Assembly (NCBI RefSeq): GCF_965229915.1
Contig: NZ_CBDDJZ010000001.1
Location: 4,774,001-4,838,000, forward strand
Length of the DNA: 64,000 nt
Reading direction: 5' to 3'
Source of the DNA: Marinoscillum sp965229915
GTDB taxonomy: Bacteria; Bacteroidota; Bacteroidia; Cytophagales; Cyclobacteriaceae
A program made the translations under genes and the position numbers. The number at the start of each line of letters is the position of its first letter. Position 1 is the first letter of the stretch. The notes under the pieces are model-generated. The model was not told the DNA's origin, made no database searches, and worked only from the letters and a program-made list of their open reading frames with translations. Of this stretch, positions 24,894 to 35,532 are shown piece by piece.

Positions 24894-26582
24894 ATGAGTA
24901 AGCAACCCTGGTTATCTACCTACCCCGAAGGAGTTCCTAAATCAATTGATGCAGATAAGTATTCGTCACTTGCCGAGCTGTTCATAGAATCGCGCTCCAA
25001 GTATGCTAACCGACCTGCCTATGAAAATATGGGCAAGGTGATCACCTTTGAGGAGTTGGGTGAGCTGTCTGATCGTTTTGCCTCCTATTTACAAAATGAT
25101 CTGGGTTTAAAACCAGGAGATAAACTAGCGATTCAGCTTCCGAATGTTATCCAGAATCCTGTGGTGATGTATGGAGCTTTAAAAGCTGGTTTAGTAGTAG
25201 TGAATACCAACCCGCTCTACACACCATCAGAGATGCGCCATCAGTTCCGTGATTCTGGAGCTAAGGCAATAGTGATTTTGGCCAATTTCGCATCCAATCT
25301 GGAGGAAATCTTGAAGGAAACAGCTATTGATCACGTAATCATTACCGAACTCGGGGATATGATTGGAGGGATCAAGGGAGCGTTGGTCAACTTTGTGGTG
25401 AAGAAAATAAAGAAAATGGTGCCCAAGTATCATTTACCGGAAGCGATATCACTAAAGACGGTATTGAAGAACTCAAGAGCCGAGTCATTTAAGGCGCCTG
25501 AGATCGGTGCTGAGGATCTAGCTTTTCTTCAATACACTGGAGGAACCACTGGGGTTTCGAAAGGGGCGATGCTGACCCATCGAAACCTAATTGCGAATCT
25601 GCAGCAAATTGAGGCCTGGCTTGGCCAGACCAAAATGGAAGAAGGTCAGGAAATCTTCATAGCGGCGTTACCTCTTTATCACATTTTCGCCTTAAATGCA
25701 CATGCATTACTCCCGGCTAAGCTTGGTGCTAAAAACGTACTCATTACCAACCCTCGTGATATGCCCGGTTTTGTGAAGGAACTTAAAAAGCATCCATTTA
25801 CACTAATCACCGGTGTAAATACCCTCTTCAATGGACTGTTGAATACTCCTGGTTTTGCAGACCTGGATCATAGCACAATCAAGGTGGCACTTGCAGGTGG
25901 TATGGCCCTTCAGCGAGCTGTTTTTGATAAGTGGGAACGAACAACTGGAAAGCGAATAGCCGAGGCGTATGGTCTTACAGAAACATCCCCAGGACTTTGC
26001 ATCAATCCCCTGGCCGAAGGCAACCGAGTGGGTACTATTGGCTTGCCATTGCCCGAAACGGATATCAAACTGCTAGATGATGAGGGAAATGAGGTAGCTG
26101 ATGGTGAAAAGGGAGAGCTTTGTTGCAAAGGACCTCAGGTATTTAGTGGCTACTGGCAGCGGCAGGAAGAAACCCAAAACTGTATGATCAATGGTTATTT
26201 CAAAACGGGTGATATTGCTACAATGGATCCTGACGGGTATTTCAGAATTGTTGATCGTAAAAAAGAAATGATTTTGGTATCGGGATTCAATGTGTATCCC
26301 AATGAAGTGGAGGATGCCATAGCCTCACACCCAAAAGTACTTGAAGTAGGTGCGATCGGAGTGCCAGATGCCAAATCAACTGAGGCAGTGAAAGTATATA
26401 TTGTCAAGAGTGACGAATCTCTCACCGAGCAGGAAATCTTTGATTACTGTAAGGAAAACCTCACCGGGTATAAACGTCCAAAGCATGTAGCGTTTACTGA
26501 TGAACTTCCTAAATCCAATGTTGGGAAAATCTTAAGGAGAATCATCAAAGAGCAGGATGCTAAAGACAATACCTACGATTGA
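24894..26582 (+). CDS. fadD: Long-chain fatty-acid-CoA ligase (AMP-forming)
   Basis: 562 residues of the ANL adenylate-forming superfamily: P-loop-like YTGGTTGVSKGAMLTHRN, AYGLTETSPGLCINP, the A8/hinge region FKTGDIATMDPDGYFRIVDR and the catalytic lysine region LPKSNVGKILRRIIKEQ. The sequence MILVSGFNVYPNEVEDAI matches FadD rather than acetyl-CoA synthetase. It activates fatty acids to acyl-CoA via acyl-AMP. The gene stands alone; its stop abuts the convergent lipoprotein gene by one base. Confidence 0.93.
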   Translation: MSKQPWLSTYPEGVPKSIDADKYSSLAELFIESRSKYANRPAYENMGKVITFEELGELSDRFASYLQNDLGLKPGDKLAIQLPNVIQNPVVMYGALKAGLVVVNTNPLYTPSEMRHQFRDSGAKAIVILANFASNLEEILKETAIDHVIITELGDMIGGIKGALVNFVVKKIKKMVPKYHLPEAISLKTVLKNSRAESFKAPEIGAEDLAFLQYTGGTTGVSKGAMLTHRNLIANLQQIEAWLGQTKMEEGQEIFIAALPLYHIFALNAHALLPAKLGAKNVLITNPRDMPGFVKELKKHPFTLITGVNTLFNGLLNTPGFADLDHSTIKVALAGGMALQRAVFDKWERTTGKRIAEAYGLTETSPGLCINPLAEGNRVGTIGLPLPETDIKLLDDEGNEVADGEKGELCCKGPQVFSGYWQRQEETQNCMINGYFKTGDIATMDPDGYFRIVDRKKEMILVSGFNVYPNEVEDAIASHPKVLEVGAIGVPDAKSTEAVKVYIVKSDESLTEQEIFDYCKENLTGYKRPKHVAFTDELPKSNVGKILRRIIKEQDAKDNTYD

Positions 26583-27389
26583 TCAAATTTTGAGGATATC
26601 GGCTATTTGGTCAAAAGGGATCACTAATTCCGTTGGTCCCTTGGCATAGGCTGCTATTTCATAGCTATTGTAATAGAGCACCAGACCCTGTTGGGTCAAC
26701 CCGATGGTTTCAGGCAATGCAAATTCATTGTTCTGAAAAGTAAACCCAAAGTCAGAAAATGATTGCTCTTCTGCAATATCGTAATGGGACCGAAAGGCTT
26801 GTTCGGCTATTTGTTTCAGCTTTTTTTCGTTTTTAACAATGTCTTTGAGCTCCAGCGGTTTTTTGCTTGACTCACTCAAAGTTAGGTATTCCACAAAGCT
26901 ATTGGAATGTGCGCCTCCCGTATATCCAGATGTTTTAATAGCCAATGATACCACCTCTAAAGTGGCGTAAGTTTGTTCTGCTTCAATGTCCAGATTCCAT
27001 GCAGTAGAACTCTCAGGGAAGTTTTCAATAAACTCCTGGTAGGACTGCAGAAACATGTCTACCAATTGGTCTAGGGATTCTGATCCGTCGGCCTCCATTA
27101 TATAGTCTTCACTCAGGGTGGAAGTGATTTGCTCTACGATGATCTGATTGAAGCGCGGATAACCTTCGTATCGAGGATAGGTAATGGATACGGAAGTGCA
27201 TGGCTCACTTGTACAGTTGGCCTTCTTGCTTACAGAAACTTGTTCCACTGCAAGGATTCCTTTTTCAGAAGTTACCACCGTCTGAGTGGACTCATCTACG
27301 GGTTGCTCTTGCTTGGATTGCTCCACGGAGCAGCTGTAAAAAAAGCATGCTAGAAAGGTGGTGAGGAGTAAATTCTGATTTCGGTTCAT
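26583..27389 (-). CDS. Lipoprotein with RsiV-like DUF4163/DUF3298 domains
   Basis: 268 residues. The leader ends at lipobox FYSC (Cys20). The mature part has SITYPRYEGYPRFNQIIVEQ (DUF4163/PdaC-like) and SGYTGGAHSNSFVEYLTL ... LKDIVKNEKKLKQIAEQ (DUF3298), ending in LVLYYNSYEIAAYAKGPTEL. These paired domains occur in RsiV anti-sigma factors, which bind lysozyme, and in many secreted proteins. There is no sigma factor here, so a stand-alone periplasmic binding role is more likely. Confidence 0.85.
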   Translation of the reverse strand: MNRNQNLLLTTFLACFFYSCSVEQSKQEQPVDESTQTVVTSEKGILAVEQVSVSKKANCTSEPCTSVSITYPRYEGYPRFNQIIVEQITSTLSEDYIMEADGSESLDQLVDMFLQSYQEFIENFPESSTAWNLDIEAEQTYATLEVVSLAIKTSGYTGGAHSNSFVEYLTLSESSKKPLELKDIVKNEKKLKQIAEQAFRSHYDIAEEQSFSDFGFTFQNNEFALPETIGLTQQGLVLYYNSYEIAAYAKGPTELVIPFDQIADILKI

Positions 27390-27480
27390 AGCGTATTTTC
27401 AAAGAAAAAGTGATTTTAAAAGGAGATTATTCCTTTTTTTTGCCCTTGATTATAAATCACAACGACTAAAATAAAATCAA

Positions 27481-28395
27481 ATGTATATGAATTTCCGCTT
27501 TTGCCTGATTGCAGTGGTTCTCTTTTGCATGGCAAGTACTTTAAGTGCACAATCAGATACCACCTACTGGACATCTGGAGGTTTTGCGGCACTTACCTTC
27601 TCAAATGTCACACTTAGTGAGAGTTGGTCTGCTGGAGGGGTAGCCAGTATCTCTGTAAATGGTGCTACTGGTCTCTTTGCCAACTATGCAAAGGACAGAA
27701 CTACCTGGGAAAGCTCTCTTGACCTTGGCTATGGGATGATTAATCAAGACAAACAAGGTTTTGAGAAATCCGATGATAAAATAAACCTGGTTACCAAGTA
27801 CGGATATCAGATCAAGAAAGGTAACTCTAAGTGGTTTTTCAGTGGATTACTGGATTTCAGAACACAGTTTGCTGAAGGTACGGTGGTGGCCGCAGATGGT
27901 GTGTCAGATAGTACCATTTCCAATTTTATGGCTCCTGGTTACTTGACTGTTGGTCTTGGTGTTGACTACAAGCCAAACAAAAAGCTGTCATTTAACTACA
28001 TACCGCTTACAGGTAAATTTACCTTTGTGAACGATCAGGTGCTGGCAGACAAAGGTGCCTACGGAGTAGATCCGGGTGAAAAGTTTAGAGCAGAGCTAGG
28101 TTCTTTTCTGAGAATCAAATACAAAGATGAAATAATCAAAAATGTGAACCTTGAATCCAGACTCGAGCTCTTTACCAATTACATTGAGAGCTTTGGTGTG
28201 ATTGATGTAAACTGGCAAAACACGGTGGTTATGAAAATCAATAAAGTACTTTCTGCCAACTTGTTTACTCATTTACTGTATGATGAAGATATCAAAACAG
28301 GTGGTACGGAGAGTAACCCAGAGGCGGTTGTTCAATTCAAGAGTGTATTCGGAGTAGGTCTGGCTTATAACTTTGGTGCGCAAGCCGATAAGTAA
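27481..28395 (+). CDS. DUF3078 outer-membrane beta-barrel protein
   Basis: 304 residues with a signal peptide ending ...MASTLSAQ. The mature protein opens DTTYWTSGGFAALTFSNVTL and SESWSAGGVASISVNGATGL, the DUF3078 signature, followed by alternating aromatic strands to a C-terminal FGVGLAYNF. It is predicted to sit in the outer membrane; the function is unknown. ATGs at 27481 and 27487 are both possible starts. A terminator follows. Confidence 0.88.
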   Translation: MYMNFRFCLIAVVLFCMASTLSAQSDTTYWTSGGFAALTFSNVTLSESWSAGGVASISVNGATGLFANYAKDRTTWESSLDLGYGMINQDKQGFEKSDDKINLVTKYGYQIKKGNSKWFFSGLLDFRTQFAEGTVVAADGVSDSTISNFMAPGYLTVGLGVDYKPNKKLSFNYIPLTGKFTFVNDQVLADKGAYGVDPGEKFRAELGSFLRIKYKDEIIKNVNLESRLELFTNYIESFGVIDVNWQNTVVMKINKVLSANLFTHLLYDEDIKTGGTESNPEAVVQFKSVFGVGLAYNFGAQADK

Positions 28396-28463
28396 TTGTT
28401 TTATATACCGGTTACTTCTTCGTATATTTAGATAGTAAGATGTATGAAGAAGTATAACAAAGG

Positions 28464-28495
28464 AGCCTTTCACCATTGATGGTGGAAGGCTTTTC
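28464..28495 (+). terminator. Rho-independent terminator
   Basis: 11-bp stem with one wobble (AGCCTTTCACC at 28464-28474, GGTGGAAGGCT at 28481-28491), 6-nt loop and a T run. It separates the DUF3078 gene from the convergent mscS-type gene. Confidence 0.75.
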
Positions 28496-29394
28496 TATTT
28501 GGTCTCAATCACCATTGGTTGAGTTTTGATATGGATGTCTCGCTGAGGAAACGGTATTTCTACCTTGTGCTTTTTGAATTCTTTGAAGATCTCAAAATAG
28601 AGTTCCGATTTCAGAATTCTTGGTTTATCCGTATGCGTTGACGTCCACACGGCCAAGTAGAAATTCAGGGAACTGTCTCCATATTCATCAAATAAGACTG
28701 AGGGCTCTGGCTTCTTCAGTACATGTGGGTTTTTGTCTGCTACCTCCAATAGGATGGTTTTGATCTTTTCCGGGTCCTCATTGTAGCTTACTCCCACAGG
28801 AATCCTGAAGCGTATGTTGCGATCATTATGACTCCAGTTGATCACCCGGCTGGAGATGAACTCCGAGTTGGGTACGATGATGGAGATGTTGTCATTGGTT
28901 AGGATCTGAGTCGCTCTAAATGAAATACTCATCACATTGCCCTGTACATCACCCACATCTATTCGGTCTCCAACTTTGATGGGTTTTTCAAACAGAATAA
29001 TCACTCCGGAGATGAAATTGTCTGTAATGTTTTGCAATCCAAATCCAATACCCACGCCAAGTGCCCCGGCAATAAGGGTAAGAGCACTCATGTCGATACC
29101 AGCTGTTTGGACTATGACAATGGAGCCAACAACGATGAACAAAAACTTTGTCACTGTGCCCACAGTTGCTCGAGCCCCAGGTTCCATAGATGTGTTAATC
29201 AGGATCCGATCAACCAGAAGTTTTTTCAGCCGCCGGGCGAGAAACGTGAGGATGACAAAAGAGATAAGTAGGTAAAGAATTTTGCCCAGACTGACGTCAT
29301 TATCTCCCAGCTTAAATAGGGATTTGGTAAAAAGGTCATAGATACTCGTTACCAATTCTTTAAACTCAATCCATACTTCATTCACTGCTTCCAT
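28495..29394 (-). CDS. Small-conductance mechanosensitive channel, MscS family
   Basis: 299 residues. After an amphipathic N-terminus there are about three membrane helices, the last being the glycine/alanine-rich pore helix LTLIAGALGVGIGFGLQNIT. The cytoplasmic MscS beta domain follows (FEKPIKVGDRIDVGDVQGNV), then the alpha/beta domain. It opens under membrane tension to release solutes. It has one copy of the conserved core without extra periplasmic domains. Confidence 0.94.
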   Translation of the reverse strand: MEAVNEVWIEFKELVTSIYDLFTKSLFKLGDNDVSLGKILYLLISFVILTFLARRLKKLLVDRILINTSMEPGARATVGTVTKFLFIVVGSIVIVQTAGIDMSALTLIAGALGVGIGFGLQNITDNFISGVIILFEKPIKVGDRIDVGDVQGNVMSISFRATQILTNDNISIIVPNSEFISSRVINWSHNDRNIRFRIPVGVSYNEDPEKIKTILLEVADKNPHVLKKPEPSVLFDEYGDSSLNFYLAVWTSTHTDKPRILKSELYFEIFKEFKKHKVEIPFPQRDIHIKTQPMVIETK

Positions 29395-29412
29395 GGGTTT
29401 GAAGATAACTAA

Positions 29413-30594
29413 TTATGGGATAAGTAATGAACTGTCACCATAGCTCAAGAAACGATAGTTCTGATCAAGAGCTTCTGAATATACCTTCTTCCAGTCATCA
29501 CCCAGGAGGGCAGCTACCAGTAGTATCAAGGTAGAGCCCGGCTGATGAAAATTCGTGATCAGTCCATCACAAACCCTCAGTTCATAACCCGGGTAAATAT
29601 AAATTTCAGTTTGACCAGAAATGATTTCTTGATTTGTGCGATCGAGATAGTCCAGTACGTTACTCAAGCTTTCTCTGCGTGTCAGTGTATTTTCGAATTG
29701 GTAGGCTGTTTCCTTGGTGATAAAGAATTCTGCGTTCTTGTTTTCGTGGAGGAGTTGACCAAACCAGTACAGACTCTCCATAGTGCGCATGCTGGTGGTA
29801 CCCACTGGTATGATTGTGTCATGCTTTAATAGCTCTTCGATATTGCTTCGTTTCACCAGTACTTGTTCCCGATGCATTGGATGTTCTTTAATATCCGCTG
29901 ACTTGATGGGCTGAAAGGTCCCTGCTGAAACATGAAGCGTCAGGAAATCTGTGTCTATCCCACGAGAAGTAAGTTCGTTGAGCACTTCATCCGTAAAGTG
30001 CAAACCTGCAGTGGGTGCTGCCACCGCGCCTTCATGTTTGGAGTAAACTGTTTGATAACGAGGTATATCTTCCTCAGTTGCTTCTCTCCCCAGGTAGGGT
30101 GGTAGAGGGATCTCGCCTACTTTGAGGAGGATTTCAGAGAAACTAAGGTCCGAGGACCAGCCAAACTCCACGGTGTCCTGGTTGATACGTCTGGCCACAA
30201 AAAGATCCTCCTCCAACTGCAGGTGCAGCTCTGAGTCGATTTTCCATTTTTTGGCGTTACCAATCATCACTTTCCACGTGGTAGATCGACTAGAGCTCAT
30301 CACCTCTTCATGAACCCCAGAAGGTGCGATCGGCTCCAACAGGAAAATCTCGATGCGCGCGCCAGTCTCTTTTTGTAAGATCAGCCTGGCGGGTATGACC
30401 TTAGTGTCATTAAATACCAGCAAAGTTCCCGCTGATAACAGGTCAGGAATTTGGTGAAACTGGTAATGACTGATAGAGCCAGAACGGTAATGAAGAAGCT
30501 TCGAGTCAGATCTTTTTGCCAGAGGATATTTAGCTATTCTCGAATCTGGTAATTCGTAGGTAAAATCTTCAAGAAGTAATGTTTTTTGAGCCAT
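29413..30594 (-). CDS. queA: S-adenosylmethionine:tRNA ribosyltransferase-isomerase QueA
   Basis: 393 residues, with the QueA motifs FTYELPDSRIAKYPLAKRSD, LLVFNDTKVIPARL, HEGAVAAPTAGLHFTDEVL and the C-terminal ITNFHQPGSTLILLVAALLG. It transfers the ribosyl group of SAM to preQ1 in tRNA to make epoxyqueuosine. It is slightly longer than the usual 345 residues, with an insert in the middle, as in many Bacteroidota. It lies 18 bases downstream of nothing else on its strand except the MscS gene that follows it, so the two may be cotranscribed. Confidence 0.95.
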   Translation of the reverse strand: MAQKTLLLEDFTYELPDSRIAKYPLAKRSDSKLLHYRSGSISHYQFHQIPDLLSAGTLLVFNDTKVIPARLILQKETGARIEIFLLEPIAPSGVHEEVMSSSRSTTWKVMIGNAKKWKIDSELHLQLEEDLFVARRINQDTVEFGWSSDLSFSEILLKVGEIPLPPYLGREATEEDIPRYQTVYSKHEGAVAAPTAGLHFTDEVLNELTSRGIDTDFLTLHVSAGTFQPIKSADIKEHPMHREQVLVKRSNIEELLKHDTIIPVGTTSMRTMESLYWFGQLLHENKNAEFFITKETAYQFENTLTRRESLSNVLDYLDRTNQEIISGQTEIYIYPGYELRVCDGLITNFHQPGSTLILLVAALLGDDWKKVYSEALDQNYRFLSYGDSSLLIP

Positions 30595-30699
30595 ACGGGT
30601 AATCTTGTCGCCTCAAAGAAAAACCAGAAACAGGAACTTTTGGGAATATTTTCGCCAAACGTGCGAAACCTTTGACTTATACCTTTATTTTAAGGCTAT

Positions 30700-31770
30700 A
30701 TGATCTTAGAGCACACCATTCGTTCACTTCAATTCAAGTTTCAGGCAGGCACCTCCAGAGGAGTCATGACGGAGCATCCGGTTTGTTTTATCAAAATATC
30801 ACTGTTGGATCACCAGGAGTATGGGTTGGGTGAAGCTGCGCCACTACCAAAGCTAAGTGAAGAAACTCTGGATGAAGTACTAGCATTTCTACCTCGACTG
30901 CAGGAAATGATTAAATCCGTGGAACTGCCCAAAAGTACAGAGGAAGTGTACACGCTGTGTAGAAGGCTCGTCCCACAAGAACTACCAAGCCTGGTTTTTG
31001 CACTGGAAACAGCCCTGTTAGATCTCTTGTATGGAGGAAAAAGGCAACTATTCAACAATGAGTTTTTTCAGGAGAAAAAGGATATTCCTATCAATGGGTT
31101 GATCTGGATGGGTGATGCGGACTTCATGCGAGAGCAAGTGGATCGTAAGATTGCTGCAGGTTTTAAATGCATCAAACTAAAAGTAGGGGCTATAGATTTT
31201 GATGCTGAGCTGGACTTGATCCAGTACATCAGAGAAAAAGCGCCAAAGACCATTATCCGTGTAGATGCAAATGGCGGCTTTCCAAGTAATGAAGTATTTG
31301 CAAGATTGAGTGAATTGGAGAAGTACGATGTGCATTCCATTGAGCAACCCATCATGCCCGGACAACTGGAGGCCATGCAGCTAATCTGTAAGCGCTCACC
31401 TATCCCAATTGCCCTGGACGAGGAGCTCATCGGGTATCACGAAACGAGTAGGAGGTTAGAGCTACTCAAAATGATTCATCCACAGTTCATTATTTTGAAA
31501 CCTACTTTAATTGGAGGACTTCAGGCGACTATGGATTGGATCAAGGTGGCGCAGAACCTGGGGATTGGCTGGTGGCTTACATCGGCTCTTGAAAGCAATA
31601 TTGGACTCAATGCCATCGCTCAGTTTGCTGGTGAGTTTCCAGATAATGGGTACCAGGGGCTCGGTACAGGTCAGCTCTACAGTAACAATGTGGTGTCTCC
31701 GCTAGAAATCAACGGGGAGTTTCTGGGATATAATCAATCCGTCAATTGGGAAAAAGTTCTTTTTAATTGA
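30700..31770 (+). CDS. menC: o-Succinylbenzoate synthase (MenC), enolase superfamily
   Basis: 356 residues with the N-terminal capping domain (QAGTSRGVMTEHPVCF) and the barrel catalytic set: K159-x-K161 in CIKLKVG, metal ligands D189 (RVDANGG), E215 (SIEQP) and D240 (ALDEE), and K267 (ILKPTLIGG). The WLTSALESNIGLNAIAQ near the C-terminus is typical of Bacteroidota MenC, which dehydrates SHCHC to o-succinylbenzoate in menaquinone synthesis. Dipeptide epimerase is the alternative in the same superfamily. It is separated from other men genes and diverges from queA. Confidence 0.82.
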   Translation: MILEHTIRSLQFKFQAGTSRGVMTEHPVCFIKISLLDHQEYGLGEAAPLPKLSEETLDEVLAFLPRLQEMIKSVELPKSTEEVYTLCRRLVPQELPSLVFALETALLDLLYGGKRQLFNNEFFQEKKDIPINGLIWMGDADFMREQVDRKIAAGFKCIKLKVGAIDFDAELDLIQYIREKAPKTIIRVDANGGFPSNEVFARLSELEKYDVHSIEQPIMPGQLEAMQLICKRSPIPIALDEELIGYHETSRRLELLKMIHPQFIILKPTLIGGLQATMDWIKVAQNLGIGWWLTSALESNIGLNAIAQFAGEFPDNGYQGLGTGQLYSNNVVSPLEINGEFLGYNQSVNWEKVLFN

Positions 31771-34605
31771 GTGGTACTTCTACCATGATGCTCGTGCCCT
31801 TTCCAGGCTTGCTAGAGAGGTCAAATGTTCCGGAGATAGCATTTGCCCGGCTTTTCATGGAGGAGATTCCCAGTCCAGAGAAGTAAATGTCTTTTGATCT
31901 GGCATCAAATCCACATCCGTTATCATCAATACTGAGAATCAATGAGTTGTCATGCTTCATGAGTTGCACTTCCACCTCGGTGGCCTTGGCATATTTCATG
32001 ATATTGTTGCTTGCCTCCTGACAAATACGGTATAGAGATGTAGCAATTGCATCGTTGATTGAGTCCTCAGGAATGTTGTGGTAGAAGCTAAACCGCGAGG
32101 ACGTGGTGTCTGAAAGGTTGGCAAACATCTGATCCAATGTGTCGATCAAACCAAAATCAGAAATAGATTTCGGCATGATGCTGTGTGCAATCATTCGCGT
32201 TTCGGATACTCCGGCTTGCAATGTTTCTAGAGCTCTGGTAAAAAGTAGCTCAGACTTTTCATCCATTTCGCCATTCATTCGCACTAAAAATTCCTGGAAT
32301 GAAAAGAGCGAAGAAACCAGCGTTTGCTGCACTCCATCATGAATCTCCCTGGAGATTCTGGTTCGCTCCGTATCTTCTGCTCTGAGAGTAGCAGATAGTA
32401 GCCGATCCTCAGCCTTTACCGTATCTGTAATGTCAGTCATAAATCCCTCAATATATACCTCTCCATCCATCGAGATGAAATTACCGCGCTCCCATACCCA
32501 GACATCTCTTCCGCTTTTATGACGCAGGCGATAGGTCACTTCATAAAAGTGATTGTCTTCTAGCGCTGATTCTATGGTTTCAAATAGACGTTTCAGATCG
32601 GCTGGATAAATGAGGTCTAAGTAGTTGATCGTTCCCTGAGGTTTGAATTCGTCCATCCGGTAGCCCGTCAAACCTTCTATTTGTTCACTGATAAAGTCGG
32701 CTTTGTCAGGCGAGTTTTTCGGGCATCTAAAAACGACTCCAGGTACACTTTCGATGATTTTTTGGAGGGACTGATTCGTATGTGCCAGGTCCAGTTCTTG
32801 AATTTTTTGTTCGGTGATGTCTTTCAACGTACCGATGATCTTAATTGGTTGCTGTTTTTCGTCTACATCAGCCGCTACATAAAAGAAGTCAAGGTATATC
32901 GTATGTCCATCCTTGTGCTGCATTCGGTAGAATCCTTTCTGGATTTCACCCAGTTGAAGCCGATCAGATTCATTTTTATATTTCATGGCCAAATGCATGT
33001 CCTCAGGATGCACCACTTTTTGGAGTAATTCAGTGAGGGTATCTGGCAGTTCTTTTCTGCTTTCGTATCCAAGACTATTGACCACAACATCGCTGGTGAT
33101 GAAGAGATCTGATTGAGGTCTGTATTCGAATACGCCCATTTGGGAGCTTTTTAGCGCAAGGTCTAGCCTCAGTTGGTCTTCCTTCTCTTTACTAATATCA
33201 AACGCAATACCCGTAATGATGATGCTGCCTTTTACCTCTTGCACATCAATGCAATATTCCTTGATCCACACCCAGTGGTTTTGTTTATGTAAAATGCGGT
33301 ACTCCCGGATGTATCGATCGTTTACTTTCCTGTCAGCGTTTTCGGCCAAAATTCTGTCATAATCATCGGGGTGAATTAGTTTAGACCAGAAGTCTATCTC
33401 CGTGGTTAACTCCTCCAAACTGTAACCAAGAATCTCTACCGTTTTTTGTGAAAAAACAGTCCTTTGCTTGAGGTGATGTTGTACTGATAGATGATCGCAG
33501 GAGCTACGTTTACAAAATCTCTGAACCTTTTTTCGCTTTCGGCCAATAGGAGCTGTGCATGCTTTTGCTCATTGATGTTCTGAATAATCCCAATAAGACC
33601 AGACTGACCAGACTGGTGTGTCGCTGCTATTTTTACCCATAGGTAGTCTTTTTGGTTGAAGGAGATTTTTGTTTCTAATGACAGCATCCCGGAGTGGGCC
33701 GCTGTATCAAAGGCTTGTTCCACACCCTGTTGCTCGGACGGGTGGATCATTTTGATGAATTCCTCCCATCTGGTAGGGAACGCTACATCAAACACACCCA
33801 AAAATTGATCTGCCTTTTCCATCCACGTGAATTCACAGGCATGGCTGTCATATTCCCATTCAGACATCTTAGCTATTTCGAATGCAGCGTGCAGTTTTTT
33901 TGTCTTTTCAACCAGAAGGTTGTTGCTTTTTTTAAGGGAGCTGATGTTTTTGGTAAAGCAGGCTATCCCGATGCATTGGCCGTTTTTGATAATTGGTTCC
34001 AGGTTGAGCATGGCATAGTCATCCTGCGTTTTGTCATCCCGGCTAAACTCGTACTGGACTTTCTCACCTTGCAATGCCCGGTTATAGAGATCCTCCCAGA
34101 AGGATAGGTAAGTAGAATCATACTCAGGAAATAGAACATGATCCCCCCGGGTTATTTTCCTTTTAATGTAGTTTTCTACATCTTCACGGAAGGCGCTATT
34201 GAAATTGAGAAGTTGCAGATCACTGTTGAGAACCCACATGGGTTCAGAAAAGAAATTGGCAAGATCCGAAAACCAAAGCTGGGGGTCTGGGTCGTGAAAC
34301 AGTGATTCAAAAAAAAGAGCCCTGTAGTTGTTTACCGAGAGCTCTTCTGTCTTCACCAGATATGGAAAACCATCAATAAAATGACACAATTCTTCCGAAG
34401 GAATGCTATCCAAGCCCAAAAGGCCTTGAATGGTCTGTCCAGCAAAGTCTTGACCAAATAACTTGTTTACACTTTCATTGGCCAAAAGAATATCTCCTGA
34501 TTCGGAGATAATCATTTTGCGACCAGGAGATTTTAAAAAAATTTCCTGATAGAGTGTTAACTCGTCAATGTTATGGATACGATTCACGGCAAGCTCATTT
34601 GACAC
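31763..34605 (-). pseudogene. Multi-PAS sensor histidine kinase, frameshifted
   Basis: Two adjacent frames form one kinase. The upstream frame (34605 to a TAG at 33436-33438) has PAS domains and stops inside a PAS as VNVAPAIIYQYNITSSKGLF. The downstream frame resumes the same PAS: KTVEILGYSLEELTTEIDFW. Adding one T to the T6 run (plus-strand A6 at 33451-33456), or one A to the neighbouring A6 run, rejoins them. The joined protein would be about 947 residues: several PAS/PAC units, HisKA_3 with SREIHDGVQQTLV, and HATPase_c with NNIMKYA, DDNGCGF and FSGLGISSMKSRA. No membrane helix is seen. The upstream luxR-type gene is its likely partner. It could be a true mutation, a phase-variable tract or a sequencing error. 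Confidence 0.85.
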
Positions 34606-34673
34606 ATAATTTAGTGCATCAAGTTGAATTCAAAAGTCGCTCGGATTTATAAATTTCTAGGAAAACAACCTTA

Positions 34674-35324
34674 TTATCCTATGTTATGTTCGATCGCATA
34701 TACCACAAGACCGGCAATATTTTTACATCCCGTTTTTTCCAATAAATTTCGCTTGTGCGCATCGACAGTACGTACACTTATGAATAATTCGTCAGCGATT
34801 TCCTGATTAGAATATTCTTTGACAATAAGCTCCAGTACCTCTTTTTCACGGCGTGTCAGTGGTGTTTCTATGGACAGGCGTTGTTTTGTGGGTTTTTTCT
34901 TGCCCGTCATGTTGTCCATGATGATCTTGGTCACTTCACTGGAAAAGTAGTTTTCATTATTGAGGATCGTATCAATAGCTTTGAAAATCTCACTCTTATC
35001 AGCGTTTTTGAGGATGTAACCATTCACGCCAGCTGAGAGCATGTGCTTGATGTGTTGATTCTCGCTGATCATGGTCAGGGCCATTACCTTCTGATCTGGT
35101 TTGAAGGTTCTCAGTTCTTGAGTAAAACGAATTCCATCCATCTCAGGCATGCTTATGTCGGTGATGACCAGATCATATTCGTTTGATTCTAGCAGCTTCA
35201 AAGCTTCCTTTGCAGTAGACGCTTCATCTGCCACCACGTATTTTTCGTTTCCCTCGAAATACAGCTTCAGTCCATCTCGGATAATCTTATGATCATCTAC
35301 GAGGAGGATCGTACTTTTTTCCAT
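34674..35324 (-). CDS. LuxR/NarL-type response regulator
   Basis: 216 residues. The receiver domain begins ILLVDDHKIIRDGLKLYF with phospho-acceptor D56 in LVITDISMPEMDG, conserved T in ALTMIS and K in ILKNAD. The C-terminal HTH is TRREKEVLELIVKEYSNQEI ... RTVDAHKRNLLEKTGCKN. It binds DNA when phosphorylated. It is encoded 68 bases upstream of the frameshifted PAS kinase, so they form a two-component pair. Confidence 0.94.
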   Translation of the reverse strand: MEKSTILLVDDHKIIRDGLKLYFEGNEKYVVADEASTAKEALKLLESNEYDLVITDISMPEMDGIRFTQELRTFKPDQKVMALTMISENQHIKHMLSAGVNGYILKNADKSEIFKAIDTILNNENYFSSEVTKIIMDNMTGKKKPTKQRLSIETPLTRREKEVLELIVKEYSNQEIADELFISVRTVDAHKRNLLEKTGCKNIAGLVVYAIEHNIG

Positions 35325-35532
35325 TACAGGTTCTTAATTTTTGTGTGTTCGCTAAAAGACAACCAATCAAATAATGATTTAGCCATCAATCCATAATACT
35401 GAAATTAATTAATAAATGGCAAATTTCCGACTAAAATATTGTCTAGTTTTCTGGTTGGAAAATTAAACAGAACAGCAAACAAACCAGTGCGTCTTTCTGT
35501 CTTTAGTTTGTAAGAAAAGTTAGCTCACTACA

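Noticed and set aside
33436..34605. Two separate PAS proteins instead of one broken kinase
   Set aside because: The upstream frame ends within a PAS domain and the downstream frame resumes the same domain; a single-base correction joins them perfectly.
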